From Neomoorella stamsii (GTDB lineage Bacteria; Bacillota; DSM-521; Neomoorellales; Neomoorellaceae): a stretch of 64,000 nucleotides of DNA. Positions 8,831 through 17,325 of the stretch are shown in pieces. The translations under genes were made by a program, and so were the position numbers. The stretch lies in NCBI RefSeq assembly GCF_002995805.1, contig NZ_PVXL01000008.1, forward strand, positions 1 to 64,000. Direction: 5' to 3'. The notes below the pieces were generated by a model. It had not been told where the DNA came from. It was given only the letters and a program-made list of their open reading frames with translations, and made no database searches. Each line of letters begins with the position of its first letter. Positions within the stretch are counted from its first letter, which is position 1.

Positions 8831-8983
8831 AATATCATCTCCTTTTTAATGTTAATTACAAACTCTAAAACTTTATATTTACCTTATCCTTTTATAACCA
8901 CCTCCTAAACCAAGATTTCTTTATTCTTCTGTCTCTAGTATTACTGATCTTTTTCCTTAAATCTTTCTACTGAGCCAAAATGT

Positions 8984-11224
8984 TTATCGTAAATCTTCTG
9001 GAACAAACTTGAGGTTAAAAAGAGATCCACATGAAAGTAGAATATTATTCAATTTAGATACAGAAGCTATTGCAGCGGTAGGACCTTTTTTATCTGTACC
9101 CCTCATCGGTGACTGTCCATCTGCAACAGGTGTCCATGCATCCCGACCGTCAGGTGTAGCCCCACAAACCTTTCCGAAAGGTGTATTACTGGAAACGGTA
9201 CTGGTAGAACAGTGGAAAATACACCCAATAGGACCTCTACCGTATCTAGTATTTTTAAACTTATTCAGGGAGTTAGCTACATAGGCTAACATATCTCGAG
9301 CTATAAAGTCAACTTCATCGATATCGTTTCCATATTTAGGTACATTCAAACACATCGCTTTAATTTCTGGCCCTGTAGGATTGGTAGTCATATCTTGAAA
9401 ATTCGTTTCTAATGCGTGTAAAAGTTGGGCTCCAGTAAGAACTTTATCATCGAAAATTAGCTTTTTAATTGCATATAGGCTATTTGCCACATTGGCAATA
9501 CCTATGGTTTGCTGACCAGTAAAATCATATTTTGCACCACCTTTTTTCAAAGGTTTACCTCTGGGAATAGTAGTAGTTGGACAACCAAATATCGCGGCAA
9601 TTGGTTCTTCCAAATATTCTTCCCAACATTGATCAATGGTATTTTCCAGAATTGCTTCCATAGTAAGGTAATACACTAATTGATCAAGGTATGCCTCTTT
9701 AACTTCTTCAAAAGAACTGAAAGTCGATAAATCCTTTCCGTTTTTATTTGGATGTAAAGTAATACCTGTCCGAGGATCTCTGCCATTATAAAGAGACATC
9801 TCAAGTATCTTTGTTAAGTTTAACCACGCACCTCCGGTTCTTCCCCCTAGCAAGCCTGAAACACCGGGTTCTACACAGCCAATAATGCAGTAATTATATG
9901 CATCATCTATTTCATAACCCCGATTAATTAAAGCAGGAATATAAACCTCGTCGTTAAAAACAGAAGGTAATCCCATCCCAAGCCTTATAACTTCAGCCAC
10001 TTTTATTTTAAATTCTAACGGGGTTTTTCTATGGAACCGAACAGTTAAAGAAGGTTGCGGTACTCGGGTATTGGCTGTAGCCTCTAAAGCAATATAGCTT
10101 AACTCATTAGTAGAGTCACTCTTGGTTTTTGGATCCTGGCCTCCAATAGTAAGGTTCTGGAACATTGGTACACCCCGGAAATAATCAGTATCTCCCCAAC
10201 TCCTAATTTTATTTAAAGTATAGATTTGCAGGTAAAAGTTCTCGGTCAACTCTAAAGCTTGTTCCCTTGTCAACCTTCCTTCGTGTAGATCTTTTTGATA
10301 TATATCCCACATAATTTGATCATAGCGGCCTATCGAAATTCCTGCTCCGTTATCCTCAATTTGAATACAAAGATGAATGAAGTACATAAATTGTAATGCT
10401 TCATGGAATGTACGTGCGGGGTATTGTGGCACCCTGCGACAAATCTCGGCCATTCTAAGCAATTCTTGCCTGCGAGTTTCATCTTTTTCTTCGGATGCTA
10501 ATCTTTCTGCCAGTTCAGCATAACGATGGGCAAATCTTATCACTGCCTTACAGCTTATAATAGCAGATTCATAAAAATCTTTCTTTAAAATACTATCCGG
10601 GGCACTCCAATCTAGTTTAGAAAGATAATCTTCACATTGATCGATGATATATTGTAGCCCATGTTCAAATAACCATTTGTGGTCGGGGCTATAGTGACCA
10701 TCTCCACCTTGGAAGTATGCTCCTATATCAACAGCTTTAATATCAAAATGTGTTATTAAAGCCTCTCTAGGAAGTCGACCTCGTAGCCTATCTGTATGGG
10801 TTTGGCCTTTCCACCAATCTAAGATAGCTTTTAATTCACCTGTTTTTCCTTGATCAAAGTCATATTTATCAGCGGGTCGTTCCCAAGGGTAGAAAGGATT
10901 ACCTTTAATTATTTCATTTTCCATCCATTCCACATCAAACTCAGGAAATAAAGGTGCCCAACGGGGTTTGGAGGCCTGGTTACCTGCTAAAAGGCTCCCC
11001 GGTAATATATAGATGGTCATATTATCAAGTACGTTAGCAATAGCTTTGGCTCGACGAACCATTACAGGTAAATGCATGTTCTTTTTATAGGATTCCGTTA
11101 AATAGAACGCTCTTTCGATACAAATACCAGGTTTAAAGGAAGTAATATATTGGTATAAAGATTCAATACGAGGAGTTCTCTCGGGTTTTAATTCCATCTG
11201 AAAAGGTTTTAATTCTGCTGCCAC
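8984..11224 (-). CDS. Glycyl radical enzyme catalytic subunit without its Gly domain
   Basis: 746 residues covering the PFL-like barrel. The Y-N-Y-C-I-I-G-C-V-E-P-G segment gives the thiyl Cys at 450 and the Glu at 452, the G-C-V-E-P signature of the dehydratase/lyase branch (glycerol and propanediol dehydratase, CutC, HypD) rather than true pyruvate formate-lyase. The protein stops after N-L-K-F-V-P-E-D-L-R, just before the glycyl-radical domain, which is a separate gene 153 bp downstream. The start is GTG after GGGGGAG. The operon context of sugar importer and hexose enzymes suggests a sugar- or polyol-related substrate. The reaction is unknown. Confidence 0.93.
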   Translation of the reverse strand: MAAELKPFQMELKPERTPRIESLYQYITSFKPGICIERAFYLTESYKKNMHLPVMVRRAKAIANVLDNMTIYILPGSLLAGNQASKPRWAPLFPEFDVEWMENEIIKGNPFYPWERPADKYDFDQGKTGELKAILDWWKGQTHTDRLRGRLPREALITHFDIKAVDIGAYFQGGDGHYSPDHKWLFEHGLQYIIDQCEDYLSKLDWSAPDSILKKDFYESAIISCKAVIRFAHRYAELAERLASEEKDETRRQELLRMAEICRRVPQYPARTFHEALQFMYFIHLCIQIEDNGAGISIGRYDQIMWDIYQKDLHEGRLTREQALELTENFYLQIYTLNKIRSWGDTDYFRGVPMFQNLTIGGQDPKTKSDSTNELSYIALEATANTRVPQPSLTVRFHRKTPLEFKIKVAEVIRLGMGLPSVFNDEVYIPALINRGYEIDDAYNYCIIGCVEPGVSGLLGGRTGGAWLNLTKILEMSLYNGRDPRTGITLHPNKNGKDLSTFSSFEEVKEAYLDQLVYYLTMEAILENTIDQCWEEYLEEPIAAIFGCPTTTIPRGKPLKKGGAKYDFTGQQTIGIANVANSLYAIKKLIFDDKVLTGAQLLHALETNFQDMTTNPTGPEIKAMCLNVPKYGNDIDEVDFIARDMLAYVANSLNKFKNTRYGRGPIGCIFHCSTSTVSSNTPFGKVCGATPDGRDAWTPVADGQSPMRGTDKKGPTAAIASVSKLNNILLSCGSLFNLKFVPEDLR

Positions 11225-11259
11225 TTTCTACTCCCCCTTTGCTGTTTTAAACCTCAAAT

Positions 11260-12225
11260 TTACCTAAAGCCCTTTTTATATAAGCAATTATGTGAAGAGA
11301 TATCATACACTTCTAGCTGTAACATAAGCTTTTCTACTAATTCAATTTTACATTCTCCCGTTCCCAAGCTAGTAGCACTAGCTGTAGCAACTGCAGTAGC
11401 CAATTTAGCCGCAGTTAACAAACTATCATCTCTTGCCAAGGCGACGGCGAAACCGGCCACAAAAGAATCGCCGCAACCAACAGTGTTCACGGCTACGACC
11501 CGTGGAGGAATAATTTTGAAGAAAGCTTCACGGGTCCTAATGAGAGCCCCCGCCTCTCCCAGAGAAAGAACTGCAACTTCTACCCCTGTTTCTATCATTT
11601 CCTCTAAGAAGTCATACTGGGCCTTTTCTTCTGCGAGGGATTTTCCGGTCAGTGCTTCGGCTTCCTGCAAGTTAGGTTTTACCATGAAAGGCCTTGCTTT
11701 TAAGCCTTCCTTCAGGGCTCTAGCACTAGTATCAAGGATGACTTTAGCTCCTTCTTTATGTGCCACTTCAATTAAATGTGAGTAAAAGTCGGGCATTAAA
11801 CCGCAGGCAAGGCTACCTGACATGGTGACTACCTGACTTTGGCGCGCCAGGAATTTTATCTTTTCTTTCAACCTTTCTCCTTCTTCAAAGGTAACTTCCG
11901 GTCCAGGTTCCAGGAGTTCGGTTTGGGTTTTTCCTGCCGTGTCCAGGATATTCAGGCAGATGCGCGATTCACCGGATACATGAACAAAATCCCCCTTAAT
12001 CCCCTCAGCTGCCAGACTTTCCTCAATAAATCTGCCATTATAACCTCCTATAAACCCTGTAGCAACCACCTCCTCTCCAAAAGCTTTCACCACCCTGGCT
12101 ACATTCAGACCTTTCCCGCCGGCCTGGGCCATGACGCGCTGGACGCGGAAGACGCCGCCCGGGCCAAAATTTTCCACTATATATGTCTTATCAATGGCGG
12201 TATTAACGGTAACCGTGGTAATCAT
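11260..12225 (-). CDS. PfkB-family hexose-phosphate kinase (1-phosphofructokinase/tagatose-6-P kinase type)
   Basis: 321 residues. A-G-G-K-G-L-N-V-A-R near residue 35 and N-T-V-G-C-G-D-S-F-V-A-G near residue 250 are the two PfkB signatures, with the catalytic Asp in G-C-G-D. The T-V-N-T-A-I-D-K start matches the FruK/LacC subgroup, which phosphorylates fructose-1-P, fructose-6-P or tagatose-6-P to the bisphosphate. It starts 5 bases after the isomerase stop and fits between that isomerase and the class II aldolase in a route to triose phosphates. The 3' part of the gene is more AT-rich than its 5' part. Confidence 0.9.
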   Translation of the reverse strand: MITTVTVNTAIDKTYIVENFGPGGVFRVQRVMAQAGGKGLNVARVVKAFGEEVVATGFIGGYNGRFIEESLAAEGIKGDFVHVSGESRICLNILDTAGKTQTELLEPGPEVTFEEGERLKEKIKFLARQSQVVTMSGSLACGLMPDFYSHLIEVAHKEGAKVILDTSARALKEGLKARPFMVKPNLQEAEALTGKSLAEEKAQYDFLEEMIETGVEVAVLSLGEAGALIRTREAFFKIIPPRVVAVNTVGCGDSFVAGFAVALARDDSLLTAAKLATAVATASATSLGTGECKIELVEKLMLQLEVYDISSHNCLYKKGFR

Positions 12226-12230
12226 AGGAA

Positions 12231-13304
12231 TTATTCCCCTGCTGCCATTTTCCGTTTGAACAGGTCGATGACCTCCACCGGTGTCGGGTCTACTCCCCGG
12301 GCCAGGGCCAGGTACAGGGTGATGAAATCACCCAGGTAAACCAGGGAGAAAAGACGGGGCAGGCGAGAATGTCCCCGGGAGCTGACTTCCCTTACCCCGG
12401 CAGCCCGGCGCCTCAGGATCTCCTGGGAGGTGGTCATGCGACGCCTGATTTTCTCGCTGTCCTCAGCATCCCGTAAGAAGGTAAAGTAAAAGTGCTTTAA
12501 GTAGGCGCTGGGGGCGTCCCAGCCGACGACCTCGTCATGGTGCAGGCTCGGTATAGCATTGAACATGGCAATTAATTTGCTATTTTCCCCCATCTGGTTT
12601 TTCCAGCGCCAGGCTATGGCGTCGGTAAAGGGCAGGGAGCCGTAAATGACCGGGATGTAGCCATCCATCTCCATGGCCATGGTTTTGGCCAGGTTATCCT
12701 TAGCCGGAACCTCGGGGCCGTAATGGCCGGCCAGGTCTTTAAGCAGGGTGATGGTTTCTTTTACCTCCGCCGTTTTATCCTGCACCAGGCCCAGGCGCTG
12801 GAGCAGGCCCAGCAGGGGTAGGAAAATGTATCCCAGGGCGATGCGGGGCATCATACCGCCGGGAACAAGGAGTACAGGGTGTCCTTTCTCCCTGGCCAGG
12901 GCCTGCAGTTGTCCCCCGGCAGTGATTACGGCAATCTGTGCACCTGCATTTACAGCCTGGGTGTAGGCGCTTAAAATTTCTTCGGTATTGCCAGAATGGC
13001 TGACGACAACCGCTAGGGTGTTTGCATCAACCCAGGCCGGGATGGTATAGCCCTGGTTCAGGACCATGGGTACCCGCAATTCGTCAAAGAGATAGGATTG
13101 TAAAAGGCTGACGCTGGCTGCGGAACCGCCGCCGGTGGCCAGGACGATTATTTTTCGTATTTCCCCGGCCGGTAAATTTTGTGGCCATTTCTGAGCCAGT
13201 TCCCAGCCTTCAGCAAACTGGCGGGAGTAGTCTACGGTATCCCGCAGGGCTCCGGCGCTGTCCAGTTGTTGTAAGGCCATCAGGTCGTCAAGGTCGATGT
13301 ACAT
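12231..13304 (-). CDS. SIS-domain isomerase of the bifunctional phosphoglucose/phosphomannose isomerase type
   Basis: 357 residues. An N-terminal SIS domain carries A-T-G-G-G-S-A and V-S-H-S-G-N-T-E-E, and V-P-G-G-M-M-P-R-I-A-L-G-Y follows. The C-terminal part with M-G-E-N-S-K and H-H-D-E-V-V-G-W is the bact-PGI_C domain. These enzymes interconvert glucose-6-P or mannose-6-P with fructose-6-P. In this operon it would connect the ROK kinase product to the PfkB kinase. An amino-sugar isomerase of the AgaS type is less likely because of the PGI_C domain. Confidence 0.88.
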   Translation of the reverse strand: MYIDLDDLMALQQLDSAGALRDTVDYSRQFAEGWELAQKWPQNLPAGEIRKIIVLATGGGSAASVSLLQSYLFDELRVPMVLNQGYTIPAWVDANTLAVVVSHSGNTEEILSAYTQAVNAGAQIAVITAGGQLQALAREKGHPVLLVPGGMMPRIALGYIFLPLLGLLQRLGLVQDKTAEVKETITLLKDLAGHYGPEVPAKDNLAKTMAMEMDGYIPVIYGSLPFTDAIAWRWKNQMGENSKLIAMFNAIPSLHHDEVVGWDAPSAYLKHFYFTFLRDAEDSEKIRRRMTTSQEILRRRAAGVREVSSRGHSRLPRLFSLVYLGDFITLYLALARGVDPTPVEVIDLFKRKMAAGE

Positions 13305-13378
13305 TGCGGCAATCCTCTCCTTATATCAAAAGTGAGAAGTTGGGGGCGAAGTTCAGCATTACTACCAGCATTATGCCT

Positions 13379-14242
13379 TCAGCCAGGCGGGACCCGGCCG
13401 GCGGCGCCGCAGAGGCGCATTTTTCCCAGGGCTACGTCTTTTACCGCCCGGCGCGCCGGGGCGAAGTAATGGCGCGGGTCCGTCTCTTCCGAGAGGACGG
13501 CCAGGGTTTCCCTTAAACTGGCGGCCAGGGCCAGCTTCAACTCGGTGGCGATATTAACTTTGCATATGCCCAGGGCAATGCAATTGGTGACGGCCGCGTC
13601 GGGCAACCCGGAGGCGCCGTGGAGGACCAGGGGCAGGCTCATCCGGGCGGCTATCGTTTTAAGACGGTCGAAGTCAAGGCGCGGCTCGCCGCGGTAAACG
13701 CCATGGGCGGTGCCAATGGCCACGGCCAGGGAATCGATCCCCGTGGCCCCGACAAATAGTACCGCCTCTTCCGGGTCGGTATAATTGGCCTCTACTTCGT
13801 CAACGGAGAGATCGTCCTCCCGACCTCCCAGGCGGCCCAGTTCGGCTTCCACGGCCGCTCCTTTGGCATGGGCCATGGCGGCCACCTGGCGGGTGCGGGC
13901 GATGTTTTCCTCCAGGGGCAGGGTTGAACCGTCGAACATGACGGAGGTGAAACCCGCCTCCAGGCAGGCGCCGATGAGGTCGATATCGGTGGCATGGTCG
14001 AGGTGGAGGGCTACGGGCACCCCGGCTCGCCCGGCCGCCACCCTGGCCATGGCCACCAAGTAATCAGCGCCGGCGTATTTAACCGTCCCCGGGGTCGCCT
14101 GGAGAATCACCGGGGCTGCGGCTTCGGCGGCGGCTTCCGCCACAGCCTGCAGGGTCTCCAGGTTATGGATGTTAAAGGCACCGATTGCGTAACCACCCCG
14201 CCGGGCTTCTACCAGCATATCGCGGGGATTTACCAGGTCCAT
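13379..14242 (-). CDS. Class II fructose/tagatose-bisphosphate aldolase
   Basis: 287 residues with the class II (zinc) aldolase signature L-H-L-D-H-A-T-D near residue 80, S-V-M-F-D-G-S near 105, the V-E-A-E-L-G segment, and L-H-G-A-S-G-L near 205 holding the later zinc His. It cleaves a ketohexose bisphosphate to dihydroxyacetone phosphate and glyceraldehyde-3-P. It overlaps the ROK gene by 13 bases, which points to translational coupling. Fructose or tagatose specificity cannot be decided here. Confidence 0.93.
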   Translation of the reverse strand: MDLVNPRDMLVEARRGGYAIGAFNIHNLETLQAVAEAAAEAAAPVILQATPGTVKYAGADYLVAMARVAAGRAGVPVALHLDHATDIDLIGACLEAGFTSVMFDGSTLPLEENIARTRQVAAMAHAKGAAVEAELGRLGGREDDLSVDEVEANYTDPEEAVLFVGATGIDSLAVAIGTAHGVYRGEPRLDFDRLKTIAARMSLPLVLHGASGLPDAAVTNCIALGICKVNIATELKLALAASLRETLAVLSEETDPRHYFAPARRAVKDVALGKMRLCGAAGRVPPG

Positions 14243-15222
14243 TTTGTCCTACCCTCTTCCAGTATGAATTCCTGCCTGGCAAGGGCCGCCGCTCCGATGG
14301 CACCGGCCCGCTCACCCAGTTCAGCCGCTACTATTTCAACTTCCCGGTTCAGGGGCATGGCTCGCTCCCGGACCACCCGCCGCACCGGCTCCAGCAGGAG
14401 TTCCCCGGCTCCCATGACCCCGCCCCCAAGGACGATCCGCTGGGGGTTGAGGATATTCGCGAGGCCGGCCAGGGCGATACCCAGGTACAGGGCCGTCTTT
14501 TCCATAACTTGTCGCGCCAGGCGGTCGCCCTTGACAGCCGCCTGGCAGACGGTAGCGGCGGTAATACTGCCCGCATTGCCTCCTGCCAGTTCCAGCAGCA
14601 TACTCGAACTGCCCCGTTCCAGGGCTTCACGTGCCTGGCGGACAATACCCCGGCCGGAGGCGTACATTTCCAGGCAGCCGTAGTTACCGCAGCTGCAACG
14701 GGGCCCGTCTTTTTCCACCGTTACGTGGCCTATTTCGCCGGCGCTTTCGTCGCGGCCCTTGAACATTTTACCCTTGATAAAGATGCCGGAGCCTATACCC
14801 GTCCCCAGGGTCAGGCATATGACGTCTTCCCAACCCCGGCCGGCACCCAGGAGTTTTTCCCCCCAGGCGGCCATGCGCACGTCGTTGTCGATAATCAGCG
14901 GGACTCCAATTTCCCGGCCCACCATTTCGGCTACAGGGATATCCCGCCAACCCGGTAAATTAGGTGAAAAAACCGACTTGCCCTCCCGGCTGTTCACCAG
15001 CCCCGGCACGCCCAGGCCAATGCCCCGTAGTTGTTGTTCTGTTATACCATTTTGATCCATTATGAATTTAATTAAAGCAATGATTCGCTCGATAACTCCA
15101 GCCGGCCCACTGCCCGCTTCCGTCGGCCAGGTTGCCCAGCCCCTGGTCTGCCCTGCCGCATCCATTAAGATGGCTGCTATGTTAGTGCCGCCAAGGTCGA
15201 TTCCGGCAACATACTGTGACAT
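14230..15222 (-). CDS. ROK-family sugar kinase (glucokinase-like)
   Basis: 330 residues. It begins with the ATP-binding G-I-D-L-G-G-T-N and has the ROK zinc motif C-S-C-G-N-Y-G-C-L-E near residue 180. I-D-N-D-V-R and T-L-G-T-G-I-G-S-G are the sugar and phosphate loops. No N-terminal winged helix is present, so it is a kinase and not a NagC-type repressor. It probably phosphorylates glucose, mannose or a similar hexose released inside the cell. It is the first enzyme gene after the DeoR regulator. Confidence 0.92.
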   Translation of the reverse strand: MSQYVAGIDLGGTNIAAILMDAAGQTRGWATWPTEAGSGPAGVIERIIALIKFIMDQNGITEQQLRGIGLGVPGLVNSREGKSVFSPNLPGWRDIPVAEMVGREIGVPLIIDNDVRMAAWGEKLLGAGRGWEDVICLTLGTGIGSGIFIKGKMFKGRDESAGEIGHVTVEKDGPRCSCGNYGCLEMYASGRGIVRQAREALERGSSSMLLELAGGNAGSITAATVCQAAVKGDRLARQVMEKTALYLGIALAGLANILNPQRIVLGGGVMGAGELLLEPVRRVVRERAMPLNREVEIVAAELGERAGAIGAAALARQEFILEEGRTKWTW

Positions 15223-15261
15223 GGTTTATCTCCCCTCTACCGTTCCGCTCACTGTACTGGT

Positions 15262-16026
15262 TTAAACAACAATTACTTCAATACCGCGCCTGGCCAGTTC
15301 TTCAATGAAATCCGGCGGGGCAGCTCTATCGGTAATAAGGGTAGTTACAGCTTCAATGGGGGCAAAGCGTGATAAAGTCACCCGGCCGATTTTGGAATGA
15401 TCAGCCAGGACTATTATTTCGTCGGCAGCTTTAACCATTAAGCTATTGGTATGAGCTTCGGTCATATTGGGCGTCGTCAAGCCGTGTTCGATGCTGATGC
15501 CATTTACACCTAAAAAAGCTTTCTGGACATGAATCTCCCTCAGCACTCTTTCCGTCAGGGAACCCACCATGGCGTAGGACCTGGTCCGCATATTGCCTCC
15601 CGTCAGGACCAGGTTGATACCTTCGCTCTGGGCTAGTTCCATGGCGATGTTGACGGTGTTGGTAACTACCGTTAAATTCTGGCGGTCTTTAAGCAACCGG
15701 GCCAGGGCCGTGACCGTGGTGCCGGCATTGAGAAGTATGGTATCGCCGTCTTTAATCAGTTCCGCCGCTTTGCGGGCGATGGCCAGCTTTTCCGCGGGAA
15801 ACCGATTGAGCTTTTCATCGAAAGAAGGCTCTTCCTCACTGCCCCCGCCTACAGGTACTGCGCCACCATGGGTGCGGGTGAGGATGCCCTCCTTCTCCAG
15901 GCTGCTGAGGTCGCGGCGAATGGTCATCGGCGATACGCCCAGTTCCCGGCTGAGCTCGCTGACGCTTAAGGGCATGCCTGAGTTAATTTTATCGATAATG
16001 ATTTTACGGCGCTGGATGGAAATCAT
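15262..16026 (-). CDS. DeoR-family transcriptional regulator
   Basis: 254 residues from the ATG at 16026, which follows GGAGG. A longer frame upstream would run into promoter DNA. The N-terminal helix-turn-helix has V-S-E-L-S-R-E-L-G-V-S-P-M-T-I-R-R-D-L. The C-terminal DeoRC sensor has L-N-A-G-T-T-V and adjoining phosphosugar-isomerase-like motifs. DeoR proteins usually bind a phosphosugar. As first gene of the leftward operon it likely controls the whole sugar-GRE block. Repeated AACGA elements just upstream may be its operator. Confidence 0.92.
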   Translation of the reverse strand: MISIQRRKIIIDKINSGMPLSVSELSRELGVSPMTIRRDLSSLEKEGILTRTHGGAVPVGGGSEEEPSFDEKLNRFPAEKLAIARKAAELIKDGDTILLNAGTTVTALARLLKDRQNLTVVTNTVNIAMELAQSEGINLVLTGGNMRTRSYAMVGSLTERVLREIHVQKAFLGVNGISIEHGLTTPNMTEAHTNSLMVKAADEIIVLADHSKIGRVTLSRFAPIEAVTTLITDRAAPPDFIEELARRGIEVIVV

Positions 16027-16123
16027 AAAGCCTCCATGATGTGCTGTTTTGTTTGATATCGTTCTTTCGTTATAACATATTCGCCAAACATCGAACATCT
16101 CCTGCTGGTTCGTAAAATTTTTT

Positions 16124-16419
16124 TTGCTCCAGCTGGCCCTTCTTTTCCTTCAAAGCGGCCTGGGCGGCGGCCAGCCTGGCTACCGGCACCCGGAAGGGTG
16201 AGCAGCTGACGTAGTTGAGGCCGATCTGGTGGCAGAACTCTACCGAGCTGGGTTCGCCGCCGTACTCGCCGCAGATGCCGACTTCCAGTTTGGGATTGGT
16301 GCTGCGGCCCAGTTCGACGGCCATTTTCATGAATTTGCCTACGCCGTCGCGGTCGAGGACGATGACATACTGGTGCAGGAATTTGCCTTCGGCGTCGTCA
16401 TGGCTTAAGTCAAAGGTAG
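16124..16419 (-). pseudogene. Partial duplicate of the 3' end of ppdK
   Basis: Nearly the same sequence as 17336-17653 at the end of intact ppdK, with a few substitutions and one 30-base in-frame deletion (the bases corresponding to 17579-17608). It encodes the last part of the PEP-binding domain only. It has no native stop: the frame runs on to 16070 into the DeoR promoter region. The copy marks a recombination junction between the sugar operon and the core genome, with a toxin-antitoxin pair between the two copies. Confidence 0.9.
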
Positions 16420-16427
16420 GGAATTGA

Positions 16428-16456
16428 TTGACAATTTTTCGCCTACAAGTTAGTAT
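16428..16456 (+). promoter_or_regulatory. Promoter of the toxin-antitoxin pair
   Basis: TTGACA (16428-16433), 17-base spacer, TAGTAT (16451-16456). A GTAAC (16463-16467) / GTTAC (16475-16479) inverted repeat just downstream is a likely operator for the RHH antitoxin, as such antitoxins usually repress their own operon. Confidence 0.65.
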
Positions 16457-16491
16457 TTAGATGTAACCATTTTTGTTACGGGGGTTGCACT

Positions 16492-16755
16492 ATGGGTGAA
16501 GTGATAAAAAGAAGAATTTTAAACATTTCTCTGCCGGTTACTTTGTATAAAGATCTTGAGGAGATGGCAAGGGAAAAAGCCAAAACCAAAGCAGAGTTCG
16601 CCCGAGAAGCCATCAGGAGATATATAGAAAGTGAAAAACGCTGGCAATATATTAGAAAATGGGGACAGGCATCAGCCCGGCAGCTCCAACTTAAAAATGA
16701 AAACGATATTGAAGAAATAATCCACACGATGCGGAAGGAAGGCCGTAATGATTAA
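16492..16755 (+). CDS. Ribbon-helix-helix antitoxin (CopG-like)
   Basis: 87 residues. The N-terminal strand R-I-L-N-I-S-L-P followed by two helices (Y-K-D-L-E-E-M-A-R-E and T-K-A-E-F-A-R-E-A-I-R-R-Y-I) is a standard RHH DNA-binding fold. The charged C-terminal half is presumably the toxin-binding tail. It overlaps the PIN toxin gene by 8 bases. It lies between two copies of the ppdK 3' end. Confidence 0.88.
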   Translation: MGEVIKRRILNISLPVTLYKDLEEMAREKAKTKAEFAREAIRRYIESEKRWQYIRKWGQASARQLQLKNENDIEEIIHTMRKEGRND

Positions 16756-17179
16756 GGTGGTTTGCGATACTAACGTTTATATTTCGGCCTTCCTTTTTGG
16801 CGGCAAGCCGGAAGAAATTATAGCCATGGCTAGAAACAATGAGATTGAGTTATTGATTTCAGAAGACATCCTTGCTGAATTGAGCTGGGTTCTTAAAAGG
16901 AAATTTGGGTGGACCGATGAGCAGATTAGCCTGACACTTGAAGAAATACGCGCAATCACAAGCCTCATTATCCCTGACACCAGGCTCGAAGTTATCAAAG
17001 AAGACGAGGCCGATAACCGCTTTTTGGAATGTGCTTTAGCGGGCGAAGCAAAATATATTGTGACCGGTGATACACGCCATCTCCAGCCCCTTAAAGAATA
17101 CAGGGGCATTCGTATACTATCCCCTGCCGAATTTTTATTGGTTTTACGTTATGTGTCTATGATTGATGCCAAACGCTAG
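16748..17179 (+). CDS. PIN-domain toxin
   Basis: 143 residues. V-V-C-D-T-N-V-Y-I-S-A-F at the start, D-I-L-A-E-L, D-E-A-D-N-R-F-L-E-C-A and V-T-G-D-T-R-H-L give the acidic residues of the PIN ribonuclease fold (putative toxin component, PIN family). Start is coupled to the antitoxin by an 8-base overlap. It probably cleaves RNA when freed from the antitoxin. Confidence 0.9.
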   Translation: MIKVVCDTNVYISAFLFGGKPEEIIAMARNNEIELLISEDILAELSWVLKRKFGWTDEQISLTLEEIRAITSLIIPDTRLEVIKEDEADNRFLECALAGEAKYIVTGDTRHLQPLKEYRGIRILSPAEFLLVLRYVSMIDAKR

Positions 17180-17262
17180 TACCCGGGCTTGATGACTGAA
17201 ACTGGCAAGGGGTTAATTTTTCGGTTCAGAGGCGCGATCTAACCGAGGCCCCGCTCCCCATC

Positions 17263-17306
17263 AAAACAGGCTGCCGACCGGTGCCGGTCGGCAGCCTGCA
17301 ATTTTT
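17263..17306. terminator. Bidirectional terminator between PIN toxin and ppdK
   Basis: CAGGCTGCCGACCG (17267-17280) pairs perfectly with CGGTCGGCAGCCTG (17285-17298), with a 4-base loop. It is followed by ATTTTT on the plus strand and TTTT on the minus strand. Confidence 0.88.
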
Positions 17307-17325
17307 ACTTTATTATCCTTCCTTA

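Noticed and set aside
8582-11224. Split GRE as a simple frameshift
   Set aside because: The two parts are 153 bp apart, the small one has its own start and ribosome binding site, and almost no family residues are missing between them.
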